Notes under the pieces: generated by a model
Told to the model about the DNA's origin: nothing
The model's input: only the letters and a program-made list of their open reading frames with translations
Database searches by the model: none
Assembly: GCA_963790085.1 (NCBI GenBank)
Contig: CAWBNH010000004.1
Location: forward strand, 1 to 38,814
Length of the DNA stretch: 38,814 bases
From: CAXMST01 sp963790085
GTDB lineage: Bacteria > Actinomycetota > Thermoleophilia > Solirubrobacterales > 70-9
Direction: 5' to 3'
Program-made: the position numbers and the translations under genes
In this document: positions 1-7,569 of the stretch, in pieces
How the letters are laid out: each line of letters begins with the position of its first letter
How positions within the stretch are numbered: position 1 is the first letter of the stretch

Positions 1-76
1 CCCCGGGTCAGCGAGGATGTCGGCGCGGTCCGACCGCAACACCGAAAGCAGTCCCACCGACGGGAGGAGGATCCCG

Positions 77-295
77 ATGGAAGCAGCCGAACAGCATCCG
101 AAGGCCAGTCCCGGTGACCGCGTGATCGTCCACGGCCACCATCAGGGCGAGCACTCGCGTGACGGCGAGATCATCGAGGTCCACGGCGAAGGGGGCGGCC
201 CGCCATACCTGGTCCGCTGGGACGACGGACACGAAAGCTCGCTCTACCCCAGCTCCGACGTGCTGATTCACCATTTCGGGGACGAGGAGGAGTAG
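77..295 (+). CDS. DUF1918 family small protein
   Basis: A 72-residue protein of the DUF1918 family, small beta-rich proteins common in actinomycetes whose biochemical role is not established. The pattern of a Gly-Asp-Arg start to the domain, a charged turn, then LVRWDDGHESSLYPSSD near the C-terminus is characteristic. I chose ATG 77 because a strong Shine-Dalgarno (GGGAGGAGG, 62-70) lies just upstream; an in-frame ATG at 17 has no such site. In Mycobacterium tuberculosis a DUF1918 gene (Rv0569) belongs to the hypoxia/dormancy regulon, which fits the other stress-type genes in this window. Family assignment is confident, function is not. Confidence 0.85.
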   Translation: MEAAEQHPKASPGDRVIVHGHHQGEHSRDGEIIEVHGEGGGPPYLVRWDDGHESSLYPSSDVLIHHFGDEEE

Positions 296-386
296 CGAGC
301 GCCGGGCTTGAGCCATCCGTAGGTGCTGTAGGCGATCCCGCTCGGGGGGTTGGCGCCCCAGTACCAGCGCTGTGTGAGGTCCGCGA

Positions 387-857
387 ATGCGCGAGCTGAG
401 GGACTCGGTCGATATCGAGGTGCCACCGGAGCGAGTCTGGGCGTGGATCGAGGGGCTGGCCGACAACTACACGTCCTGGCATCCCGCCCACCTCTCCGCC
501 GAATGGGAGCGCGGAGCTCCGAACGAGGTCGGCTCGGTGCTCCGGGCGGTCGAGGACCTCGGCGGGCATCGGGAGGAGCTCCGCTTCGAGCTCATAGCCG
601 TGGAGCCTCCCCGTCGGCTCGACTACCGCCTGCTCGGGCCGATCTCGCTCCTGCTGCCGCGCGGCTCCTTCACGGTCATCCCGACCATAGCCGGCTCGCG
701 CTTCGTCGCCACGATCTCGTACCGCTTCGGGCGACTGACCGAGCTTCTGTTCCGAGGGCGGACAGCCGCACTTCGGGCCCATATGAGGGAGGAGGGGGAG
801 AGCCTGAAGCTGATCCTCGAGGGAGAGCGGCGCAGCGGCCTGTGCCCGGACGCCTGA
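387..857 (+). CDS. SRPBCC (START/Bet v1-like) family protein
   Basis: A 156-residue protein of the SRPBCC hydrophobic-cavity fold. It begins with the usual first strand (RDSVDIEVPPERVWAWIEG), followed by the WHP turn near residue 31, alternating strands, and a long C-terminal amphipathic helix (about residues 120-150) that would close the ligand cavity. Such proteins bind or modify hydrophobic ligands, but the ligand cannot be read from sequence. There is no signal peptide, so it is probably cytoplasmic. It stands alone between DUF1918 and the convergent yjbQ-like gene, whose stop is only 12 bases away. Confidence 0.8.
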   Translation: MRELRDSVDIEVPPERVWAWIEGLADNYTSWHPAHLSAEWERGAPNEVGSVLRAVEDLGGHREELRFELIAVEPPRRLDYRLLGPISLLLPRGSFTVIPTIAGSRFVATISYRFGRLTELLFRGRTAALRAHMREEGESLKLILEGERRSGLCPDA

Positions 858-869
858 GCGCGGGGCCGA

Positions 870-1289
870 CTACTCGCCGTGCAGCGTGGCGAGCACGCGA
901 CGCGGGCCGCCGCGGTCCCGATGCTCGCAGAGGTAGACGCCCTGCCAGGTCCCCAGGGCCGGCGTGCCTGCGGATATCGGCAGTGAGAGCGAGGGCCCGA
1001 TCAGCACCGCCTTGACATGAGCCGGCATGTCGTCGGGCCCCTCGTCGGCGTGACGCCACTGCCCGGGGCCTTCTGGCACTGCCGAGCTGAACCAGGTCTC
1101 GAGGTCGCGGCGGACGTCGGGGCTCGCGCTCTCGTTCAGGGCGAGCGAGGCCGACGTATGGCGCAGGTGCAGGTGCAGGAGGCCGACCTCGAGCTGCGCC
1201 AGCTCGGGGAGCCCGGCCTCGATCTCCGCTCCGACGAGATGGAACCCACGAGGACGCGCCTCGAGGAGGATCTCACGCTGCAGCCACAT
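870..1289 (-). CDS. YjbQ/UPF0047 family protein
   Basis: A 139-residue member of the UPF0047 (YjbQ) family, annotated in databases as a secondary thiamine-phosphate synthase on the basis of weak in vivo activity. The family core is intact: HTSASLALNE around residues 44-53, then HADEGPDDMPAHVKA with the conserved His and acidic residues, then LGTWQGVYLCEHR near the C-terminus. The conserved His/Glu residues form a metal-binding site in known structures. An ATG at 1289 gives the usual family length; the frame is open further upstream but that extension looks like non-coding Arg/Ala-rich sequence. The physiological role in this organism is uncertain. Confidence 0.85.
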   Translation of the reverse strand: MWLQREILLEARPRGFHLVGAEIEAGLPELAQLEVGLLHLHLRHTSASLALNESASPDVRRDLETWFSSAVPEGPGQWRHADEGPDDMPAHVKAVLIGPSLSLPISAGTPALGTWQGVYLCEHRDRGGPRRVLATLHGE

Positions 1290-1423
1290 CGTCTCCACGG
1301 TATCCGAGGCGGCCCGCGCCCAGCGGCCGCCACTGTCCGCCGCCGCTCGCGGTTTTCTCGGCCCTGGGGGGTGCCGGAGCAGTCGAATGCGATCTCGATC
1401 GGCGATCATGTTGCCCGGTGGCT

Positions 1424-2095
1424 ATGAGCACAGAGAGCGAGACCGGCACCAAGATCTGTCCGGAGTGCGCCGAGCAGGTGAAGGCGGTCGCGCGGGTCTG
1501 CCGCTACTGCGGCTACCGCTGGGCGCCGCCGCCAGGGGCCGCCGCCTCGGCGGCGGAGGAAGCGGAGGAGGGCGACGCCGAGGCCGAGGCGGACGCGCCG
1601 ACCGCGGAGCAGGACGCGGTGCCCGGTGAGCCGGAGACAGAGACGGCCGTGGAGGTGGGCGGATCCGACTGCTTCTGTGGCTGCGGCAGGGAGGTCGATC
1701 TCAGCCGGCGAACCGCGAACGACTGGGGCGTGATCGTCGCCGCCGAGCTTGCGGACTGGGGGAGTGGGGAGGACCTGATCGGCCGGCCGGATGCGCGCGA
1801 CTTCGTTCGGGTCGGGAGCGAGATCTACGAGCAGCTACTGCAGTCCGTTCACGGCGAACGCGTCGAGACGACGTACCAGCAGCGCGAGATGGCGCGTTGG
1901 GTGATCGCCTCGCGCAGGGCCCTGGCTGGGGATCCAGTCGCAGGCGCCGGCGGCTCGATCGAGGTGGCCCCGGAGCCTGCGACGGCCTCCCTGCCGCGGA
2001 CCGACCGGAGAGTCCTGCCGTTCCTCGGCTGGCTCTTGGTCTGGCTCTGCGCGGTTGGCCTCGTGGCCGGGCTGACCCTGCTCCTCGTCCGGTAG
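1424..2095 (+). CDS. Zinc-ribbon protein with C-terminal membrane anchor
   Basis: A 223-residue protein with an N-terminal CxxC...CxxC zinc ribbon (CPECAEQVKAVARVCRYCGY, about residues 12-31). An acidic Ala/Glu-rich linker follows, then a second Cys cluster (CFCGCGREVDLS, near residue 78) and a helical region. A single hydrophobic segment (about residues 199-221) forms the C-terminus. The zinc ribbon would lie in the cytoplasm with the tail in the membrane. The linker is probably disordered. A GTG at 1418 is an alternative start and there is no clear ribosome binding site. I do not recognise a specific function; similar zinc-ribbon tail-anchored proteins are common in actinomycetes. Confidence 0.75.
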   Translation: MSTESETGTKICPECAEQVKAVARVCRYCGYRWAPPPGAAASAAEEAEEGDAEAEADAPTAEQDAVPGEPETETAVEVGGSDCFCGCGREVDLSRRTANDWGVIVAAELADWGSGEDLIGRPDARDFVRVGSEIYEQLLQSVHGERVETTYQQREMARWVIASRRALAGDPVAGAGGSIEVAPEPATASLPRTDRRVLPFLGWLLVWLCAVGLVAGLTLLLVR

Positions 2096-2209
2096 GCGCC
2101 GAGCTCTTGGGCCCGGCCGGTTCGGGGCCGGTCGCCGGCACGCGAAGGAAGGGCCGGCTCGGCGTCGAAGGGTCCTGCACCACCGATCCACCCGACAGGA
2201 GCGCAGGCC

Positions 2210-2572
2210 ATGACCTTCAGCGAGGCGATCAGCGACGGATTCTCGAAGTACGCAACCTTCAGCGGGCGCTCGTCGCGCTCCGCCTACTGGTGGTGGTACC
2301 TGTTCGGGATCCTGCTCAGCATCGGCGTCTCGATCGTCGATCAGGCGCTGGGCACCGGTTTCGTCCTCTCCGGCCTGGCCGGGCTCGCGATCTTCCTCCC
2401 GAGCCTCGCCGTCCTCGTCCGCCGCTTCCATGACGCGGGCCACAGCGGCTGGTGGGTTCTGATCATGCTCGTGCCGCTCGTCGGGTTGATCGTCTGGTTG
2501 ATCTTCGCGCTGACCGAGAGCAAGCCGCCGAACGAGTGGGGCGAGGGGCCCGACGCACCCGCTCCCGCCTGA
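2210..2572 (+). CDS. DUF805 family membrane protein
   Basis: A 120-residue integral membrane protein of the DUF805 family (YhaH-like). The family start is clear: F..A...GFSKYATFSGRSSRSAYWWWYLF, where the aromatic-rich first helix follows an amphipathic leader. Further segments follow at about residues 45-65 and 80-102, with the conserved RRFHDAGHSGWW motif between them. Function in the family is unknown. The tail is short, soluble and proline/acidic-rich. The ATG at 2210 is preceded by a purine-rich stretch (AGGAGCGCAGG). It stands alone between the zinc-ribbon gene and the catalase-like gene. Confidence 0.85.
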   Translation: MTFSEAISDGFSKYATFSGRSSRSAYWWWYLFGILLSIGVSIVDQALGTGFVLSGLAGLAIFLPSLAVLVRRFHDAGHSGWWVLIMLVPLVGLIVWLIFALTESKPPNEWGEGPDAPAPA

Positions 2573-2631
2573 GGCCTGCGTCGCGCCGGCTCCCCGGCCG
2601 ACGGCGTGCGTCGCGACGGCAGCCATCGGTC

Positions 2632-2637
2632 TAGGAT
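2632..2637 (+). promoter_or_regulatory. -10 element for a leaderless transcript
   Basis: TAGGAT lies only 6 bases upstream of the ATG of the catalase-like gene, and no Shine-Dalgarno is present between them. This is the spacing expected for a transcript starting at or within a base or two of the start codon. Similar arrangements occur at 30251 and 31959. No clear -35 box. Confidence 0.5.
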
Positions 2638-2643
2638 CGGTGG

Positions 2644-3534
2644 ATGATCACGGCGCAGGAGGCGGTTGACCGGCTCGGGGAGCACTTTGGGGTCTACCCG
2701 GGGACGCGGACGCTGCACGCTCGCGGCGTCGTCTGCGCCGGGCGCTTTCTGCCCGCGCCCGAGGCCGCCCGCCTGACCCGGGCCGAGCACATGCAGGCTG
2801 AGGTCCCCGTCCTGGCGCGGATCTCCAACGGCAGCGGCGACCCACGGTCGCCGGACCGGGCGCCCGACGTTCGCGGCCTCGCGGTCAGCTTCGAGCTCTC
2901 CGACGGCTCGCGCACCGACATCCTCGCCCAGACGGCGCCGCGGTTCCCGGTGCGCAGCCCGGACGCGTTCATCGAGCTCGTCGAGGCGACCGAGCGCGGC
3001 CTCGGCATGGCCTGGCGGCTCCCCTTGTTTCTCGCGCGCAACCCGCGAGCCGTGCCCGCCCTGCGGGCCAATGCCGCCGCCCTGCGCCCGCCCGCCAGCT
3101 ACGCGGACCCGACCTACTATGCGATCCACGCCTACCGGTGGCTCGACGCCGAGGGGGTCGGCCACTGGGTCCGCTACGTCTGGAAGCCGTGCATCGACGA
3201 CGGGGCCGAGCGGGACCGCGAGCGCGAGCGCGCCGACGACTACCTGACCCGCGAGTGGGAGGCGCGCCTCGCCGACGGCCCGGTCCGCTTCGACCTCGAG
3301 CTCGAGGTCGCCGGCGACGGTGATGACCCCCACGATCCGACGTCCGTCTGGGAGAACGGAGACGGCCGGGTGGTCGCCGGATGCCTCGAGATCGACTCCC
3401 TCGCCGAGGGCCACGACGAGATCCTCTTCGACCCGATGCGGCTCACCGAGGGGATCGAGCCCTCCGAGGACCCGATCCTGCACTTCCGGCCCGCCGCCTA
3501 CGCGGTCTCCTACGAGCGCCGCGCCGGCGGCTAG
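2644..3534 (+). CDS. Small catalase-like haem protein
   Basis: A 296-residue member of the compact catalase-related family (SrpA-like), about half the length of typical catalases and lacking the C-terminal flavodoxin-like domain. The distal His is in the LHARGVVCAGRF motif (about residue 25). The proximal haem-ligand region is the RxxxY in HFRPAAYAVSYERR at the C-terminus, matching the RlfsY motif of catalases. Oddly, the position of the distal catalytic Asn (usually N(N)xPvF) reads LAQTAPRFPV here, so Asn appears replaced. That makes peroxidase or another haem function as likely as true catalase activity. Cytoplasmic, with no signal peptide. Confidence 0.8.
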   Translation: MITAQEAVDRLGEHFGVYPGTRTLHARGVVCAGRFLPAPEAARLTRAEHMQAEVPVLARISNGSGDPRSPDRAPDVRGLAVSFELSDGSRTDILAQTAPRFPVRSPDAFIELVEATERGLGMAWRLPLFLARNPRAVPALRANAAALRPPASYADPTYYAIHAYRWLDAEGVGHWVRYVWKPCIDDGAERDRERERADDYLTREWEARLADGPVRFDLELEVAGDGDDPHDPTSVWENGDGRVVAGCLEIDSLAEGHDEILFDPMRLTEGIEPSEDPILHFRPAAYAVSYERRAGG

Positions 3535-3559
3535 GGCCGCCACGCGGGTCCGCCGCGCG

Positions 3560-4150
3560 CTAGCCGCTGCTGAGCGCCGCCACGAAGGTCTCGCCGAGCA
3601 GGCGGCCCGCCGTCTCGGGGTCGACGTTTCCGGCGTGGACCTCGTCCATCGTCGCCATCGCCGAGGACTGCATCAGCGACTGCATCCAGGCCAGCGGGGC
3701 ATCCGCCCGCAGCGCGCCGGCGGCCTGCGCCTCGACCAGGAACACCCGGACCGGATCGTCGGGGATCGCCTTGCTGTCGGCGAGCACCTCGGCGCCGATC
3801 TCGAGATGTGCGCGCAGGAAGCGAAAGCGCTGGCCGATCGCGATCATCACCGGGCCGAGCGCCATCAGCGTCTCGGCAACCGTGGCGCCCTCCTCGATCA
3901 CGGCGCCGGTCGCCGCCTGCGACTCGGCGATCACCCGCTCGAACAGGGCGACGATCAGCTCCTCGCGGCTCTCGAAGTGGCGGTAGACGGTCGTCCGGCT
4001 GAGCCCCGCCGCCGCGGCGACGTCGAGCATCGAGGCCTGCGGGTCGTCCGCGAGGGTGACCAGCGCGGCCTCGATCACGGTCTCACGGTTGCGCCGCGCG
4101 TCCGATCTGCCCGCCGCCTGTACCCGTGAGCTCTCAGTCCCGGCGCGCAT
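3560..4150 (-). CDS. TetR/AcrR family transcriptional regulator
   Basis: A 196-residue regulator. The N-terminal helix-turn-helix is classical (MLDVAAAAGLSRTTVYRHFESREELIVALF, about residues 40-69), followed by an all-helical ligand and dimerisation domain. ATG 4150 puts the DNA-binding domain at the usual distance from the start; the frame is open upstream into the end of the synthetase gene, but that part is not TetR-like. It lies 40 bases downstream of the acetoacetyl-CoA synthetase on the same strand. An imperfect palindrome (4174-4188) covers its likely promoter, so autoregulation is plausible. The ligand is unknown; a CoA ester or short-chain acid is a guess from context. Confidence 0.88.
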   Translation of the reverse strand: MRAGTESSRVQAAGRSDARRNRETVIEAALVTLADDPQASMLDVAAAAGLSRTTVYRHFESREELIVALFERVIAESQAATGAVIEEGATVAETLMALGPVMIAIGQRFRFLRAHLEIGAEVLADSKAIPDDPVRVFLVEAQAAGALRADAPLAWMQSLMQSSAMATMDEVHAGNVDPETAGRLLGETFVAALSSG

Positions 4151-4173
4151 CAGGAGGGGTCGGTCGAAGTGGG

Positions 4174-4188
4174 ATGGTAGTGTTCCAT
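4174..4188. promoter_or_regulatory. Candidate TetR operator
   Basis: ATGGTAGTGTTCCAT is an imperfect inverted repeat (ATGG...CCAT, with a central partial match) in the gap between the synthetase stop and the TetR start. On the minus strand it overlaps a TACCAT -10-like hexamer. The position suits an autorepression site. The assignment is by position and symmetry only. Confidence 0.35.
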
Positions 4189-4190
4189 TT

Positions 4191-6161
4191 CTAGATGTCC
4201 GGCGCCCAATCCCCCTGGCGTCGGGCATCTTTTTCTTCGGCCAGCCCGCCCGCCATCTCGATGAAGAAGTCGAGCGCCGCCGGATTGGCGAGCGACTCCC
4301 GGCTCACCGCCCGCTCGGGCTCGGCTCCCATCAGGATTCGCTTCACCGGGATCTCCAGGATCTTCCCCGACAGGGTGCGCGGGACCTCGCTGATCTGGTG
4401 CAGCTCGTTCGGTACGTGGCGGGGCGAGCAGTCGGCGCGGATCCGCGCGGCGACCGCTGCGGCCAGGTCCTCGTTCAGCTCGGCCCCCTCGCGGAGCACG
4501 ACGAACAGCGGCATCAGGTTCTCCTCGCCCTCTCGCGGCAGGTCGATGACCAGCGCGTCGACGATCTCGGGGACCGAGAGTACCGCCCGGTAGATCTCGC
4601 TGGTGCCCATCCGCACGCCGCCGCGGTTGATCGTCGAGTCGCTGCGCCCCGAGATGATCGCGGTGCCGCGCTCGGTCAGCTCGATCCAGTCGCCGTGCCG
4701 CCAGACCCCGGGGAAGTGGTCGAAGTAGGCCTCACGCAGCCTCGAGCCGTCCTCGTCGCCCCAGAACGAGATCGGCATCGAGGGCATCGGCTGCTTCAGG
4801 ACGAGCTCTCCGACCGCGCCGATCAGGGGCCGGCCCTCCTCGTCCCAGCTCTCGAGGTCGGCGCCGAGCGAGCGGGCCTGCAGCTCGCCCTCGTAGACCG
4901 GGAGCGTCGGCACGCCGCCGACGAAGGCGGTGCAGACGTCGGTGCCACCGCTGGTCGAGAACAGCCAGGTGTCGGCTCCGAGCTTCTCGTAGACCCAGGC
5001 GAAGCCCTCGGGTGAGAGCGGCGAGCCGGTCGAGCCGACCGCCTCGAGCGCGGAGAGGTCGCGGCCCGCCGCCGGCTCGATCCCCTCCTTCATGCAGGAA
5101 GCGATGAAGGCGGCACTGGTCCCGAAGGTCGTGATCCGAGCCTCGTCCGCGAGGTCCCAGAGGCGGTCGAGGCTCGGGTAGCCGGGACTGCCGTCGTAGA
5201 GCACGACCGAGGCCCTGGTCAGCAGCACTCCGAGCAGGAAGTTCCACATCATCCAGCCGGTGGTTGTGAACCAGAAGACCCGGTCGCCGGCCTGCGCATC
5301 GAGGTGCAGGTGCATCTTCTTCAGGTGCTCGAGCAGGATCCCACCCTGGGAGTGGACGATCGCCTTCGGCAGGCCGGTCGTGCCCGAGGAGTAGAGGATC
5401 CACAGCGGGTGGCCGAACGGCAGGTGATCGAACTCGAGCTCGGATCCCTCGGGCCCGAGAAAGCCGTCTTCCCATCCGGATCCGTCGAGGTAGCCGAACC
5501 GGACGGTCCGCTCCAGCGAGGGAATCTCGGCCGCGATCTCGGCCGCGATCTGCGAGCGGTCGTGGTCTCGACCGCCGTAGCGGTAGCCGTCGATCGTCAG
5601 CATCACCTTCGGCTCGATCTGGGCGAAGCGATCGATGACGCTGCGGGCGCCGAACTCCGGCGCGGCCGAGGACCAGATCGCGCCGAGCGAGGCGCAGGCG
5701 AGGAAGGCGGCGATCGTCTCGGGGATGTTCGGCAGATAGGCGACGACCCGGTCGCCGCGGCCGACGCCGAGCTCGACCAGGCCGGCGCGGATCCGGGCCG
5801 TCTGCCGGCCCAGCTCGCCCCAGGTCACCTCGCCGAGATCCCGCAACTCGGAGGCGTGTCGGATCGCGACCTCCGACTCCTCCCTGCGGCGGAAGATGTG
5901 GGCCGCGTAGCTCAGGGTTGCGCCCGGAAACCACTCGGCCCCCGGCATCTCGTGGGAGCCGAGCACCTGCTCGTGGCTGCCGTCGACGTCGAAGTAGCGC
6001 CAGATGCTCTCCCAGAAGCGCTCGATGTCGGCGACCGACCAGCGCCAGAGCTCGTCGTAGTCGCCGGACAGGCCCTGGGCGCGGGCGAAGGCGGTGACCG
6101 CCGCCCGCTCGATCCGATCGGATGAGGGCGTCCAGAGCGGCTTCGGCACGGGCTCGGCCAT
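4191..6161 (-). CDS. Acetoacetate--CoA ligase
   Basis: A 656-residue acyl-adenylate-forming enzyme of the acetoacetyl-CoA synthetase group: acetoacetate + ATP + CoA gives acetoacetyl-CoA + AMP + PPi. The N-terminal signature of this group is present (PLWTPS...I..., WSV....FW.SIW.YF, residues 9-57). The AMP-binding P-loop YSSGTTGLPKAIVHSQGG lies near residues 257-274. The adenylation lysine is in LSGKILEIPVKRI (K600). Length matches the family (about 650). It would let the cell use acetoacetate as carbon or biosynthetic precursor. The beta-keto acid cleavage enzyme at 18078-18953 belongs to a family that releases acetoacetate, a possible source of substrate. A TetR gene follows it. Confidence 0.92.
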   Translation of the reverse strand: MAEPVPKPLWTPSSDRIERAAVTAFARAQGLSGDYDELWRWSVADIERFWESIWRYFDVDGSHEQVLGSHEMPGAEWFPGATLSYAAHIFRRREESEVAIRHASELRDLGEVTWGELGRQTARIRAGLVELGVGRGDRVVAYLPNIPETIAAFLACASLGAIWSSAAPEFGARSVIDRFAQIEPKVMLTIDGYRYGGRDHDRSQIAAEIAAEIPSLERTVRFGYLDGSGWEDGFLGPEGSELEFDHLPFGHPLWILYSSGTTGLPKAIVHSQGGILLEHLKKMHLHLDAQAGDRVFWFTTTGWMMWNFLLGVLLTRASVVLYDGSPGYPSLDRLWDLADEARITTFGTSAAFIASCMKEGIEPAAGRDLSALEAVGSTGSPLSPEGFAWVYEKLGADTWLFSTSGGTDVCTAFVGGVPTLPVYEGELQARSLGADLESWDEEGRPLIGAVGELVLKQPMPSMPISFWGDEDGSRLREAYFDHFPGVWRHGDWIELTERGTAIISGRSDSTINRGGVRMGTSEIYRAVLSVPEIVDALVIDLPREGEENLMPLFVVLREGAELNEDLAAAVAARIRADCSPRHVPNELHQISEVPRTLSGKILEIPVKRILMGAEPERAVSRESLANPAALDFFIEMAGGLAEEKDARRQGDWAPDI

Positions 6162-6216
6162 CCGCGGATTGGTACCACGAAGGCGACCGAGCCGGAACGG
6201 CCGGGCGCGGCGGGCC

Positions 6217-7569
6217 TCAGAGCGCGCTGGGGTATGTCTCAGGCGGCTCCGCTTGATCCCATTCGGTCGAGCGCTCCAGCGGCTCGACCGCGCGGGTCCG
6301 GTCGAAGTGCAAGACCGCGTCGAACTGCATCGCCAGGCGGGTGTAGAAGTAGTGGCTCTCGCGCTCGGTCTCGGGCCGGTAGATGACCCCGATCGCCCGC
6401 TGCAGGCGCGGCTCGGTCAAGAGCTCGCGGAGATCGCCCGGCTCGCGGAGATCGAGCACGAAGTTGCCGGGCTCAGCCCGGTGAAAGAGGTCCTCGCAGC
6501 TCCCCGGTAGGCCCGGTCGGACCGACTTGCGCTCGGCGGGCCCGTCCCAATCGGATGCGGCGGTGACCGTCCCGTGATAAGTGGAGAAGCCGATCAGTGC
6601 GGCGTCCTCACCGAGCAGCTCTCGCGTCAGCTGGCCGAGGTTGAGCTCGCCGCGCCTGGACATCTCGGTCCGTCGAGCGTCGCCGACATGGGAGTTGTGC
6701 GCCCAGACGATCACCTTCGCGGGGTCGCTGCCGCGGCGGTCGAGGTGAGCGAGCAGGCGCTCGAGCGTGTCCGCCATGTGACGGTCGCGCAGGTTCCAGG
6801 AGAGCTCGTGGCGGCCCGTGAACATCGCCCGGTAGTAGCGCTCGGCGTCGATCACCAGCCGTGCGTTCTGCTCGGCGTGGAACTGCTCGTCCTCGGCCGC
6901 GATCCCGTCCCGCCTCAGGTAGGCATCGCCGGCGCGCTGCAGGCTCGCGAGCTGCTCCGCGACCTCGTCGCGGCACGCCGGTGTGATGCCGCGCATCACC
7001 GCGTGGCCGTAGTCCTGGCTGCGCTCGAAGCGATCGAAGCACGAGTAGCGGACCCGCGCAGCCTCGGCCTCGTCGGGGTCGATTCGCTCGAGGTGCTCGA
7101 TCACGCACTCGGTCGAGCGGTAGAGGCTGTAGAGGTCGAGCCCGAAGAAGGACGCCTCGCCCGCCCCCGAGTCCCGGAAGCCGCGTAGCCATCCGACGAA
7201 GTCGAGGACGTCGGCGTTGCGCCACATCCAGGTCGGAAACCGCTTGAAGCCACGCAGCGCCTGCTCGGCGTCAGCGTCCTCGTCGGCACCGTGCACCCAG
7301 CGGTTGACACGGTGGGCATCGGGCCAGTCGGCCTCGACGGCCACGGCGCGGAAGCCCCGTTCCTCGATCAGCCGCTTGCTGATCACCGCTCGCTGACGGT
7401 AGAACTCGTGCGAGCCGTGTGAGGCCTCTCCGAGCATGACAACCCGGCAGTCGCCGACCGACTCGATCAGCTCGTCGTGATCTCCGGGGGCTCCGGTCAG
7501 CGGCAGCGCGGCCGCACGGATCGGCTCGAGCTCGGCGGGGCCGACGCGTCCGTGCAGACGGCTCGTCAC
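6217..7569 (-). CDS. Erythromycin esterase family protein
   Basis: A 450-residue protein of the erythromycin-esterase (EreA/succinoglycan-biosynthesis SuccC-like) superfamily. The signature GEASHGSHEFYRQRAVISKRLIEE (about residues 51-74) and VEADWPDAHRVNRWVHG follow in order, with a later VIVWAHNSHVGDARRTE carrying a conserved His. Only a minority of the family hydrolyse macrolides, so a resistance role is not implied. The GTG start overlaps the end of the phosphoribosyltransferase-hydrolase gene by 4 bases (GTGA), indicating translational coupling. In M. tuberculosis Rv2030c (DosR regulon) these two activities are fused into one protein, which supports a functional partnership. Confidence 0.88.
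   Translation of the reverse strand: MTSRLHGRVGPAELEPIRAAALPLTGAPGDHDELIESVGDCRVVMLGEASHGSHEFYRQRAVISKRLIEERGFRAVAVEADWPDAHRVNRWVHGADEDADAEQALRGFKRFPTWMWRNADVLDFVGWLRGFRDSGAGEASFFGLDLYSLYRSTECVIEHLERIDPDEAEAARVRYSCFDRFERSQDYGHAVMRGITPACRDEVAEQLASLQRAGDAYLRRDGIAAEDEQFHAEQNARLVIDAERYYRAMFTGRHELSWNLRDRHMADTLERLLAHLDRRGSDPAKVIVWAHNSHVGDARRTEMSRRGELNLGQLTRELLGEDAALIGFSTYHGTVTAASDWDGPAERKSVRPGLPGSCEDLFHRAEPGNFVLDLREPGDLRELLTEPRLQRAIGVIYRPETERESHYFYTRLAMQFDAVLHFDRTRAVEPLERSTEWDQAEPPETYPSAL

Noticed and set aside
6217..7569. Macrolide resistance determinant
   Set aside because: The family is broad; chromosomal coupling to a PRTase-hydrolase points to a housekeeping or stress role.
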